A stretch of DNA of 64,000 bases from Billgrantia aerodenitrificans (GTDB lineage Bacteria; Pseudomonadota; Gammaproteobacteria; Pseudomonadales; Halomonadaceae): the NCBI RefSeq assembly GCF_021404405.1, contig NZ_JABFTV010000007.1, positions 248,001-312,000 on the forward strand, given 5' to 3'. Positions 25,438 through 32,706 of this stretch are shown here, in pieces (the first letter of the stretch is position 1; each line of letters starts with the position of its first letter). Below the pieces are notes generated by a model. It did not search any database. It saw only the letters and a program-made list of their open reading frames with translations, and was not told the origin of the DNA. The position numbers were made by a program, and so were the translations under genes.

Positions 25438-26145
25438 ATGGCACGGGTTCTCTACGATCTCTGCGGTATCGATGAAGGACTTCGCTTCTCCCCTTATTGC
25501 TGGCGCGTACGCTATGCGCTGGCACACAAGCGGCTCGATTTCGAGACGCGGGCCTGGCACTTCACCGACAAGGCGGCCCTGGCCTTTGCCGACTACGACA
25601 AGGTGCCGGTACTCGTCGACGGTGAGACGACGGTCACCGACAGCTATGCGATCCTGCGCTATCTCGATGACGCCTACCCTGAGGGGCCGCTGCTGGGAGA
25701 GGGTGTCGCCGAGGCTCGGGCGCGCTTCTTCAAGCACTATGCCGAGCGTGCCCTGCAGCCGGCGATCATGCAGACCATCGTCATGGATCTGCTCAATGCG
25801 ATCGCTCCCCGGGATCGTGACTATTTCCGCGAGACGCGGGAAAAGCGCTTCGGTCGCACGTTGGAGGAGTTCCATTCGCCGGCCAAGGGGCTGGCCAAAT
25901 TGGATGCTGCGCTCGAGCCGCTGCGAGGCTGCTTGAACGACGCTGACTTTATCGATGGCCAGTCGCCGGCCGCCGCTGACTACCTGGTATTCGGCGCCTT
26001 CATGTGGGCACGGGTGGTGTCCAGCGCCGACTTGGTATCGAATGCCGATCCAGTCTACGGGTGGGTCGAGCGAATGCTGGACCTGCACGACGGCCTGGGG
26101 CGAAAGGCCATGAGAGTTACCGACATTGAAGGCGCCTATCGTTGA
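25438..26145 (+). CDS. Glutathione S-transferase family protein
   Basis: Soluble GST-fold protein, 235 residues. The thioredoxin-like N-terminal domain has FSPYCWRVRYALAHKRLDFETRAW (Ser-Pro-Tyr-Cys at the glutathione site) and KVPVLVDGETTVTDSYAILRYLDDAYPE, in which the cis-Pro (VPVL) and Ser residue of the glutathione-binding site are visible. A helical C-terminal domain follows, with DFIDGQSPAAADYLVFG as the conserved N-capping/Asp segment. The SPYC start suggests a Cys- or Ser-type GST such as an omega/beta-like class. It is monocistronic, with GGAGG before the ATG. The substrate cannot be told. Confidence 0.85.
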   Translation: MARVLYDLCGIDEGLRFSPYCWRVRYALAHKRLDFETRAWHFTDKAALAFADYDKVPVLVDGETTVTDSYAILRYLDDAYPEGPLLGEGVAEARARFFKHYAERALQPAIMQTIVMDLLNAIAPRDRDYFRETREKRFGRTLEEFHSPAKGLAKLDAALEPLRGCLNDADFIDGQSPAAADYLVFGAFMWARVVSSADLVSNADPVYGWVERMLDLHDGLGRKAMRVTDIEGAYR

Positions 26146-26176
26146 GGTCGCTCTAGGGAGTGCTCGGCAAGGAAAA

Positions 26177-26216
26177 ATGTTGCACTGCACAAAACGAGCT
26201 GCTATGTTGCACTGCA
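26177..26216 (+). promoter_or_regulatory. Duplicated PhaR-like boxes upstream of phasin
   Basis: ATGTTGCACTGCA occurs twice, at 26177-26189 and 26204-26216, 27 bp apart. The second is part of TTGCACTGCAA, an imperfect dyad of TTGC and GCAA. TTGC/GCAA-rich sites are bound by the polyhydroxyalkanoate-sensing repressor PhaR in several bacteria. No phaR is in the window. Confidence 0.6.
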
Positions 26217-26262
26217 ACAAGGCTCATTCCTGCCTTGGCAAACGCAACGTAGGAGGTGTCTC

Positions 26263-26616
26263 ATGAGCAAGACCCAAGACAAGGCGACCCAGCAGTTCGA
26301 AAGCCTGTTCATCGCCCCGGCGCGCGCCTATGGCTCGCTGACTCTGGAATACTACGAGAAGCTGCTGTCGGCCCAGATGGAAGCCTTCCGCAGCTACTCC
26401 GATCTGAGCCTGGCTCAGGCCCGTGCCTGGGTCGACGTCAAGGACTCCGACAGCCTCAAGCAGGTTCTCGAAACCCAGCAGAAGGCTGCCAAGGAGCTTG
26501 GCGAGCGTCTGCAGGGCGACACCAAGAAGGTGGTCGACCTGAGCCAGGAGTTCCTGCAGAAGGGCCAGCAGCTGGCAGAGCAGAACGCCAAGGCCGCCAG
26601 CGCCGCTACCAAGTAA
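26263..26616 (+). CDS. phaP: Phasin (PHA granule-associated protein)
   Basis: Small amphipathic helical protein, 117 residues, coating polyhydroxyalkanoate granules. The sequence has the phasin_2 pattern: FESLFIAPARAYGSLTLEYYEKLLSAQMEAFRSYSDLSLAQARAWVDVKD, then heptad-like helices (LETQQKAAKELGERLQGDTKKV) and an Ala-rich end. It is monocistronic: a ribosome site GGAGG, PhaR-like boxes upstream and a strong terminator downstream. The biosynthetic genes phaC/phaA/phaB are not nearby. Confidence 0.85.
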   Translation: MSKTQDKATQQFESLFIAPARAYGSLTLEYYEKLLSAQMEAFRSYSDLSLAQARAWVDVKDSDSLKQVLETQQKAAKELGERLQGDTKKVVDLSQEFLQKGQQLAEQNAKAASAATK

Positions 26617-26637
26617 GTCGCCGCCGGCATCGAGAGA

Positions 26638-26668
26638 GGCCGCCGCCCATCAGGGCGGCGGCCTTTTT
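26638..26668 (+). terminator. Intrinsic terminator of phasin gene
   Basis: GGCCGCCGCCC (26638-26648), loop ATCA, GGGCGGCGGCC (26653-26663), then TTTTT: an 11-bp GC stem with a T-run directly after it. Confidence 0.92.
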
Positions 26669-26696
26669 CGTGCTGGGGTGTGTTTCTTGAGGGGCC

Positions 26697-27308
26697 TCAC
26701 TCCTCGAGCAGCTCCATCACTTCCTCTTCCTCGACCTGGCCGAAGTCGACATAGAACTGTCCGACCGCCATGAAGCGTGACGGCACTTCCAGGCAAACCA
26801 CTTCGTCGGCCACCGCCGCCAGCCTGTCGAAGGCGCTAGTCGAGGCGACACCGAGCGCGGCAATCAGGCGCTCGGCTCGGCCTTGCAGGGTCTTCAGGGC
26901 CGCCTCCATGGTGGCACCCGTGGCGCTACCGTCATCCACGATCACCACCGTTCGGCCTTCCGGTGCAATCGGCGGGCGCACCGGAGCGTATCGCTGGCGC
27001 CGCTGTTGCAGCAGCGTGCGCTGCTGCTCGGCTTCACGCTCGATGGCTGCTTGCGAATAGTGCGCCGCCGCCTCGTCGAGTTTCATGGTGCCATCCTCGC
27101 TGATGGCCCCAATGGCGAACTCAGGGTTGCCCGGCGCGCGCAGCTTGCGCACCAGCACCACGTCGAGCTCACCTTCCAAGGCGTCGGCCAGATAGCGCCC
27201 CATGGGTACTCCACCGCGAGGAATGGCCAACACGAGAGGGTTGGAGCCCTTGAGATGGGAGAGTCGCTCGGCGAGATGCTCGGCGGCGTCCAGGCGGTCA
27301 CGAAACAT
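26697..27308 (-). CDS. Phosphoribosyltransferase-domain protein
   Basis: PRTase type I fold, 203 residues, cytoplasmic. The PRPP-binding loop is TVVIVDDGSATGATMEAAL (about residues 120-138), and the N-terminal part has VLAIPRGGVPMGRYLADALEGELDVVLVRKLRAPGNPEFAIGAISEDG. This type is often annotated as a predicted phosphoribosyltransferase whose real substrate is unknown; many sit with stress or dienelactone-hydrolase genes. The C terminus is very acidic (QVEEEEVMELLEE). It lies downstream of the urate/xanthine permease on the same strand, 137 bp apart. A purine salvage role is tempting, but the family is not a known purine PRTase. Confidence 0.8.
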   Translation of the reverse strand: MFRDRLDAAEHLAERLSHLKGSNPLVLAIPRGGVPMGRYLADALEGELDVVLVRKLRAPGNPEFAIGAISEDGTMKLDEAAAHYSQAAIEREAEQQRTLLQQRRQRYAPVRPPIAPEGRTVVIVDDGSATGATMEAALKTLQGRAERLIAALGVASTSAFDRLAAVADEVVCLEVPSRFMAVGQFYVDFGQVEEEEVMELLEE

Positions 27309-27444
27309 GTCGCATCCTCCGCATTGGTGGTGGTGTCACCAGTGTAGATGCCACCTGCCCATCGGTCGGGCGCGGCGGCAGGAGAAGTGCGGAGGGGCAC
27401 GGGCGGGTAGGGCCGGTCGGAACCTGTCTGACCGACCCCTTCGT

Positions 27445-28827
27445 TCAGGGGGTGGAGCTTGCCTCTTCGCCTTTGGCTGTGACTTCCTCAGGCGCTTTTC
27501 GCTGCGGCTTGCCCGGCAGCACGGCGTCCAGCAACAGCGCGGCGAGTGCCGCCGGGACCAGGCCCGACTTCAGCAGCAGGCCGGCCTGGCCGGGCATGGT
27601 CTCGGCGATGGCTTCCACCGCCGGCAGGCCGATGCCCAGACTCATGGCCACGGCGATGATCAGCATGGCGCGCTGGTTGAGCTCGCACTCCTGGATGATC
27701 TTGAGTCCCGCCGAGGCAATCATGCCGAACATCACCACCCCGGCGCCGCCCAGCACGGCATGGGGCATGGCCGCGACCAGGCCGCCCAGCTTGGGGAACA
27801 GGCCCATGCAGATCAGCAGGATGCCGCCGATGGTCACCACGTGACGGCTGACCACGCCGGTCAGGGTGATCAGGCCCACGTTCTGGGCATAGGCGGTATT
27901 GGGCAGCGTGTTGAACACCGCGGCGAAGGAGGTGGCCACGCCATCGGCCATTACGCCGCCGGAGAGTTCGCGGTCCTTGGCCTGACGACCGGCGCCGCCG
28001 ATGGTAATGGCGGAGATATTGCCGATGGTTTCCAGGCCCACCACGAACATGATCAGGGTCATGCCGATGATCGCGGTCAGCTGGAACTCCATGCCGTACT
28101 GCAACGGCCTGGGAATGGAGAACCAGGCGGCATTGGCGACGCTGGAGAAGTCGACCATGCCCAGTGCGATGGCCACCAGATAACCGCTCACCAGGCCCAC
28201 CAGGATGGAAGCGGCCTTGAGGAAGCCACGGCCGAACTGGTGAACGATGATGGTCACCACCAGCACGAAAAGCGCCAGACCCAGGTTGGTGGGTGAGGCG
28301 AAGTCATCGGCGCCGACACCGCCAGCGGCATAGTTGAGGCCCACCGGCATCAGGGTGATGCCGATCAGCAGCACCACGATGCCGGTCACCACCGGCGAGA
28401 ACCAGTGACGAATCTTCTTCAGAAAGGCCCCCAGCCCCACCTGCAGGAAGCCGGCCACCAGGGAGGCGCCCAGCACGGCGGGTAGGCCGAAGGTGCCGGC
28501 CAGGGGCAGCGCCACCGGCAGGAAGCCGAAACTGGTGCCCTGCACGATGGGCAGGCGGGCGCCGATGGGACCCATGCCGATGGTTTGGATCAGGGTGGCG
28601 ATCCCCGCCACGAACAGGGCGACCTGAATCAGGAAGATCTGCTCGCCGGTAGTGGCGCCGATGACGCCGGCGATGATGATCGGCGGCGTCACGTTGCCGG
28701 CGAACATCGCCATGATGTGTTGGATGCCCAGCGGAATCGCCTTGCCCAGCGGCGGCATGGCATCCGGGTTCTGATTGACGGTGCGAGAGGGCTTGGTTGG
28801 CTGAGGAGAGGGTCCAGCATCGGTCAT
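27445..28827 (-). CDS. Urate/xanthine permease (NCS2 nucleobase:cation symporter)
   Basis: Inner-membrane purine importer of the NAT/NCS2 family, 460 residues, 14 helices expected. The N terminus PLGKAIPLGIQHIMAMFAGNVTPPIII is diagnostic (QH motif). FVVGLETIGNISAI provides the TM8 glutamate, and NTLPNTAYAQNVGLITLTGVVSRHV is the NAT signature in TM10. Position next to urate-degrading genes favours urate or xanthine. I chose ATG 28827 because an in-frame TTG at 28899 would place the operator (28890-28899) inside the coding region. Confidence 0.88.
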   Translation of the reverse strand: MTDAGPSPQPTKPSRTVNQNPDAMPPLGKAIPLGIQHIMAMFAGNVTPPIIIAGVIGATTGEQIFLIQVALFVAGIATLIQTIGMGPIGARLPIVQGTSFGFLPVALPLAGTFGLPAVLGASLVAGFLQVGLGAFLKKIRHWFSPVVTGIVVLLIGITLMPVGLNYAAGGVGADDFASPTNLGLALFVLVVTIIVHQFGRGFLKAASILVGLVSGYLVAIALGMVDFSSVANAAWFSIPRPLQYGMEFQLTAIIGMTLIMFVVGLETIGNISAITIGGAGRQAKDRELSGGVMADGVATSFAAVFNTLPNTAYAQNVGLITLTGVVSRHVVTIGGILLICMGLFPKLGGLVAAMPHAVLGGAGVVMFGMIASAGLKIIQECELNQRAMLIIAVAMSLGIGLPAVEAIAETMPGQAGLLLKSGLVPAALAALLLDAVLPGKPQRKAPEEVTAKGEEASSTP

Positions 28828-28889
28828 GGTCAGGCTCTCGGTTGTTGTTGTCTGAGTGGTGCACATCTGTGCACCACATTCCGAAATTA

Positions 28890-28899
28890 ATGTACACAA
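28890..28899 (-). promoter_or_regulatory. GntR-type box (family 2) upstream of the purine permease
   Basis: ATGTACACAA, a variant of TTGTATACAA, 63 bp before the permease start. Confidence 0.5.
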
Positions 28900-29021
28900 T
28901 CAATAGATCTTTAAAAGACAATTTCCAGTTATTTTTGTCCACCTTTCTAGAAATTTATTTTATATCAATGGATTACACATATTGTTCTGACCGTTTGGTC
29001 ATGTTTCCAGGCTAGGCAGCT

Positions 29022-29113
29022 AAGGAGCAGCAGAAGGAAAAAGGAAAGAAAGGGAAGCGGAGAGAGAAGGCGGAGAGAATAAGAGGAGAGAGTAAAGGAG
29101 AGGGCAGAGAGAC
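29022..29113 (-). other. Pyrimidine-rich tract downstream of uraD (candidate Rho-loading region)
   Basis: About 92 nt that are roughly 90% purine on the plus strand, so C/U-rich and G-poor in the uraD transcript. It follows the hairpin GACAGCGCCG/CGGCGCTGTC (29111-29120/29128-29137). No T-run is present. C-rich, G-poor unstructured RNA after a stop codon is what Rho uses. Confidence 0.4.
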
Positions 29114-29145
29114 AGCGCCGAACGGGCCGGCGCTGTCAGTGGCGG

Positions 29146-29676
29146 TCACGGCCGTGACGCGCGGTCGTCCAGGCGGAAGCGGGCGATGCGGTTGATCTGT
29201 TCGACGGCGGTGCGCCGCTCTTCGGCGGGCGTGTTCTCCAGGCGGGTCTCAAAGGCGGCGAGGATGGCATGCCGGTTGCTGCCCTTCACGGCCATGATGA
29301 AGGGAAAGCCGAACTTCTCCTTGTAGGCGCCGTTGAACCGCTCGAAGCGTTCCATCTCTTCCGGCGTGCACTGGTCCAGCCCGGCGCCGGCCTGCTCACG
29401 GGTCGAGTCGTCCGTCAGCTCCCCGGCAATGGCGGCCTTGCCCGCCAGGTCGGGGTGGGCACGGATGACTTCCAGTTGGCGTTCTACGGAAGCCTCGCGC
29501 AACGTTTGCCCCATGGCTTCCGCCAGGCCGGCCGGCGTGTCCTGGTCCGAGGTAAGCCCGCGCTCCCAAGTCAGCTCCGCCACCCAGGGCGAGTGTTCGT
29601 AGATGTCGCCGAAGCGGGAGACGAACTCGTCGCGTGTCAGCGTGCTGGGGCGTGGTTCCAGGATGGTGTCTGTCAT
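29146..29676 (-). CDS. uraD: OHCU decarboxylase
   Basis: 2-oxo-4-hydroxy-4-carboxy-5-ureidoimidazoline decarboxylase, last step of urate to (S)-allantoin; cytoplasmic, 176 residues. The catalytic histidine is in VIRAHPDLAGKAA (His74). FNGAYKEKFGFPFIMAVKGSNRHAILAAFETRL is the conserved C-terminal active-site block. ATG 29676 is chosen because the family starts here; a long in-frame extension upstream crosses the operator and looks non-coding. It is divergent from uraH-puuD, sharing a 232-bp region with a family 2 box at 29768. Confidence 0.93.
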   Translation of the reverse strand: MTDTILEPRPSTLTRDEFVSRFGDIYEHSPWVAELTWERGLTSDQDTPAGLAEAMGQTLREASVERQLEVIRAHPDLAGKAAIAGELTDDSTREQAGAGLDQCTPEEMERFERFNGAYKEKFGFPFIMAVKGSNRHAILAAFETRLENTPAEERRTAVEQINRIARFRLDDRASRP

Positions 29677-29767
29677 GGTGGTCTCCGTAGTCAGGATGCT
29701 TGGGAAACACTTCATCTCGCTCATCGATTTGTTCAGCATTTCCCTTGTCGAGCGGTGTCCTGTGAAA

Positions 29768-29777
29768 GTGTATACAA
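29768..29777. promoter_or_regulatory. GntR-type box (family 2) between uraD and uraH
   Basis: GTGTATACAA; the core TGTATACA (29769-29776) is a perfect palindrome. It is placed to control both divergent urate genes. Confidence 0.6.
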
Positions 29778-29908
29778 AAAAATTTTGAAATGTACTACCA
29801 AAAGAGCTAAAACTGTCCTCATGACGATGGCGGTCCTTGGGCCCGCCCAGCACTGACCAGCCCGGACCCGCTCCACGACTCTCGGGCCAACGAAAAGGGA
29901 GTAATGCA

Positions 29909-30262
29909 ATGGGACGACTCACCACCCACGTTCTGGACACCGCCCAGGGCCGCCCCGGCGAGGGCATCCGTATCGAGGTCTTTCGGCTCTCGGGCAGCGG
30001 GCGTACGCCGCTCAAGACGGTCACCACCAACGACGACGGCCGCTGCGATGCGCCCATTCTCGAGGGCGACGACTTCCAGGCCGGCGAATACGAGCTGGTC
30101 TTCCACGCTGGCGACTACCTGCGTCAGCAGGGCATTCAGGCCGACGAGCCGCGCTTCCTGGATGTCATCCCGCTGCGCTTCGGCGTGGCCGATGCCAGCC
30201 AGCACTATCATGTGCCGCTGTTGCTTTCACCGTACGGTTATTCCACTTACCGCGGTAGTTAA
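29909..30262 (+). CDS. uraH: 5-hydroxyisourate hydrolase (transthyretin-like)
   Basis: Hydrolyses 5-hydroxyisourate to OHCU, 117 residues. Family hallmarks: [17 protein letters not shown] at the N terminus (active-site His7), a central GRCDAPIL segment, [23 protein letters not shown] at the C terminus with the second histidine and the invariant YRGS end. Start ATG 29909 has AAGGGAG upstream. First gene of a uraH-puuD unit. No signal peptide, so the cytoplasmic form. Confidence 0.94.
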   Translation: MGRLTTHVLDTAQGRPGEGIRIEVFRLSGSGRTPLKTVTTNDDGRCDAPILEGDDFQAGEYELVFHAGDYLRQQGIQADEPRFLDVIPLRFGVADASQHYHVPLLLSPYGYSTYRGS

Positions 30263-30319
30263 CGACAGGCTGCGATGACCCCGGGCCCCTGAACAACAAC
30301 ACCGACCGAGACCCTTCAG

Positions 30320-31522
30320 ATGCAAGCTTACCTACTCGAATTCGTCAATTTCATGCTGCGCTGGCTGCACGTCATCGCGGCCATCGCCTGGATCGGCGAG
30401 TCGATCTATTTCGTCATGCTGGACAACGGCCTGCGCAAGCCCAAGGCCGCCGAGGATCGTGAGAAGGGCGTCTTCGGCGAGATGTGGGCCGTGCATGGGG
30501 GCGGCTTCTACCATAACCAGAAATATGCCACTGCACCCGCCAAGTTACCCGAGGACCTGCACTGGTCGTTCTGGAAGTCCTACACCACCTGGCTGTCGGG
30601 CTTCGCCCTGTTCGTGCTGATGTACATGACCAATCCGGGATTCTATCTGGTCAATCCCGAGAGCAACTGGGAGTGGGCCGCCAACATGAGCGGCTGGCAG
30701 GCCAACGTGCTGGCGCTGGCGTTCCTGCTGGCGGGTTGGGTGGTCTACAACGAGATGTGCAAGCGCATCAGCCCCAACATGGAGCGGGACGGTATCCTCA
30801 GCCTGGCGGTCGCCGTGCTGATGATCGTGGTGGCCTATCTCAGCGTGCAGATGTTCTCCGGCCGCGCGGCCTTCCTGCTGACCGGGGCGGTGATGGCCAC
30901 TGCCATGTCGGCCAATGTTTTCTTCTGGATCATTCCCGGCCAGCGGCGAATGGTCAACGCGATGAAGGCCGGCGAGCAGCCCAATCCGCTCGACGGGAAG
31001 CGCGGCAAGCAGCGTTCGGTACATAACACCTACTTCACCCTGCCGGTGGTGCTGCTGATGATCAGCAACCACTACTCCTTCGTGTACAACCACGAATACG
31101 CCTGGGTGCTGATGGCGCTGTTCATTTTCGCCGGCGCGCTGATTCGCCAGTTCTTCGTGCTGATGCATGCGGGCAAGATCCAGCCGGCCTATCCGGCGGC
31201 CGGGACGGCGCTGATCCTGGTGGCGTTCTGGCTGGCGATGCCGGGTGGGGCGACCACTGCCGCCAACGGTACGGCCGAAGCGCCCAGCCAGGAGGAGGTG
31301 CATGCCATGATCGACCAGCACTGTGTCGCCTGCCATTCGCGGGAGCCGACGCAGCCCGGCTTTGCCTCACCCCCGGCCGGCGTGGCCTATGACAACTGGG
31401 ACCAGATCCTGCGCCAGAAGAACCAGATCCAGCAGGTGGTGGCCAGCAAGTACATGCCGCTCGGGAACATGACCGGGATGACCGACGAGGAGCGCGAGGT
31501 GATCGCCGCCTGGTCGGAGTAG
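30320..31522 (+). CDS. puuD: Membrane urate oxidase with cytochrome c domain (PuuD)
   Basis: Bacterial urate hydroxylase that converts urate to 5-hydroxyisourate and passes electrons to the respiratory chain. 400 residues. Residues 1-310 form a multi-helix membrane domain (FVNFMLRWLHVIAAIAWIGESIYFVMLDN is the typical start). The C-terminal ~80 residues are a c-type cytochrome with heme motif CVACH near residue 337 and a likely axial methionine in KYMPLGNMTG. It is 57 bp downstream of uraH. With uraH and uraD, the complete urate-to-allantoin step is present. No soluble uricase gene is seen. Confidence 0.92.
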   Translation: MQAYLLEFVNFMLRWLHVIAAIAWIGESIYFVMLDNGLRKPKAAEDREKGVFGEMWAVHGGGFYHNQKYATAPAKLPEDLHWSFWKSYTTWLSGFALFVLMYMTNPGFYLVNPESNWEWAANMSGWQANVLALAFLLAGWVVYNEMCKRISPNMERDGILSLAVAVLMIVVAYLSVQMFSGRAAFLLTGAVMATAMSANVFFWIIPGQRRMVNAMKAGEQPNPLDGKRGKQRSVHNTYFTLPVVLLMISNHYSFVYNHEYAWVLMALFIFAGALIRQFFVLMHAGKIQPAYPAAGTALILVAFWLAMPGGATTAANGTAEAPSQEEVHAMIDQHCVACHSREPTQPGFASPPAGVAYDNWDQILRQKNQIQQVVASKYMPLGNMTGMTDEEREVIAAWSE

Positions 31523-31542
31523 CTCTGAGCGCTACCCGTGTG

Positions 31543-31577
31543 CGCCCCCGGGCCGCTCGCTTGCGGTGCCGGGGGCG
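31543..31577 (+). terminator. Hairpin after puuD
   Basis: CGCCCCCGG (31543-31551) pairs with CCGGGGGCG (31569-31577) around a 17-nt loop. Only two T's follow, so it is a weak or stabilising terminator, placed between the puuD stop and the gntR operator. Confidence 0.5.
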
Positions 31578-31607
31578 TTGCCGTCGGTTCGATACTTCCA
31601 GGAAGAT

Positions 31608-31617
31608 ACGTATACAA
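31608..31617 (+). promoter_or_regulatory. GntR-type box (family 2) upstream of gntR
   Basis: ACGTATACAA, 35 bp before the GntR start codon, suggests autoregulation. Confidence 0.55.
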
Positions 31618-31651
31618 TGGCAACCAAGAATGGGCTGCGAGGAGGGTGATC

Positions 31652-32398
31652 ATGAACCAGCGGCAGGGCGTGACCGATGCCGGCGAGCCGGGCGGGGCCA
31701 AACCTCGGCGCCTGGGCAAGAACGGCGACGGGGCGGAGCGCCACGAGGCGATCTATCGCACCATCAGCGATGCCATCATCGAGCACCGCCTGAAGCCCGG
31801 AGCGCGCCTGCGCGAGGATGCCCTGGCCGAGGTGTTCGGCATCAGCCGTACCGGAGTGCGCAAGATTCTCCAGCGCCTGGCCCTGGAGCAGCTGGTGACC
31901 CTCACGCCACGTCGCGGTGCCAGCGTCACCCGGCCCACCGCCGAGGAAGCCAAGGACGTGTTCGATGCCCGTCAGATGGTGGAGTGCGGTCTGATGCCGG
32001 AGGTCGCCCGTCGCATCAAACCCGACGACGTGCGCGAACTGCGCGACATGGCCCGGCGTGAGCGCGAGGCGCTCAAGTCGGGCGAGCAGAGCCGCGCGAT
32101 CAAGCTCTCCGCCGCCTTCCACGAGCGTCTGGCCCAGCTGTCGGGCAATGCCACCCTGGCGGCCTTCGTCGGCCAGCTATGCTCGCGCTCTTCCTTGATT
32201 CTCGCCGTCTACGGCAGCTCGGGGCACCTGGGCTGCGAGTCCCACGACCACGACGATCTCATCGGCTTTCTCGAAGCGGGCGATGGCGAGCGGGCTACTG
32301 CCTTCATGGGACGCCACTTGAAGGCCATCGCGGCCTCGCTGTCCATCGTCGAGGAGGAGCAGGAGGCACCCGACCTGCACCAGATATTCAATCTTTGA
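31652..32398 (+). CDS. GntR-family (FadR subfamily) regulator of purine catabolism, putative
   Basis: Transcriptional regulator, 248 residues. The winged HTH covers about residues 30-95: IYRTISDAIIEHRLKPGARLREDALAEVFGISRTGVRKILQRLALEQLVTLTPRRGASVTRPT. The C-terminal helical FCD domain carries likely metal/ligand histidines (AFHERLAQL, ESHDHDDLIGFLEAGD, RHLKAI). Start ATG 31652 has GGAGGG upstream. It lies between urate-oxidation genes and an ABC importer, both flanked by TTGTATACAA-type boxes, and is the best candidate to bind them. HpxS in Klebsiella is a known GntR purine regulator. The effector is unknown; allantoin or a related ureide is plausible. Confidence 0.85.
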   Translation: MNQRQGVTDAGEPGGAKPRRLGKNGDGAERHEAIYRTISDAIIEHRLKPGARLREDALAEVFGISRTGVRKILQRLALEQLVTLTPRRGASVTRPTAEEAKDVFDARQMVECGLMPEVARRIKPDDVRELRDMARREREALKSGEQSRAIKLSAAFHERLAQLSGNATLAAFVGQLCSRSSLILAVYGSSGHLGCESHDHDDLIGFLEAGDGERATAFMGRHLKAIAASLSIVEEEQEAPDLHQIFNL

Positions 32399-32476
32399 TG
32401 CACGTTGCCGGTGCGTCTCGTTATTTTGCCTGCACCGACTCGGTGCGCTCCTATGCTCTCATTCCTTGCCTGTCAG

Positions 32477-32505
32477 CACCGTGCTTGATCGCAGCACGGT
32501 GTTTT
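32477..32505 (+). terminator. Intrinsic terminator of gntR
   Basis: CACCGTGCT (32477-32485), 7-nt loop, AGCACGGTG (32493-32501), then TTTT. A smaller GCACCG-act-CGGTGC hairpin precedes it (32432-32446). Confidence 0.75.
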
Positions 32506-32547
32506 GCCGTGTTCTCCCGAACGAGCGGAAAATTTCCATCACCATGT

Positions 32548-32557
32548 TTGTATACTA
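32548..32557 (+). promoter_or_regulatory. GntR-type box (family 2) upstream of ABC importer
   Basis: TTGTATACTA, nine of ten bases of TTGTATACAA. Confidence 0.55.
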
Positions 32558-32706
32558 AATTTCAGTAGCTTGTATTTTTTATTCACGCGTCTCTTCGCAT
32601 TCTTGCGCGAATATCGCTTCCTTTGGCCTCGTAATTGCATTGGTCAGGAGGAGCTGAGCATCGACGATGCCCGGCATTTCGACCAAGAAGAGGGGGAGCG
32701 TGAAAA

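Larger units (their letters stand above)
28828..29145. other. Intergenic region between permease and uraD, with purine-rich tract
   Basis: 318 bases without a gene. From the permease side it holds a TTGTATACAA-type box (28890-28899), an AT-rich promoter region, a ~90-nt purine-rich tract (29022-29113) and a hairpin just after the uraD stop (29111-29137). Confidence 0.6.
32399..32706. promoter_or_regulatory. Intergenic region upstream of the ABC importer
   Basis: 308 bases without a gene. It contains the gntR terminator (32477-32505), a GGAAAATTTCC palindrome (32527-32537), a family 2 box (32548-32557) and, at its end, the ribosome site and a second family 2 box overlapping the next start codon. 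Confidence 0.6.

Noticed and set aside
28828..28899. TTG-initiated N-terminal extension of the purine permease
   Set aside because: It would include the GntR-type box in the coding region and add residues unlike the family; ATG 28827 fits homologues.
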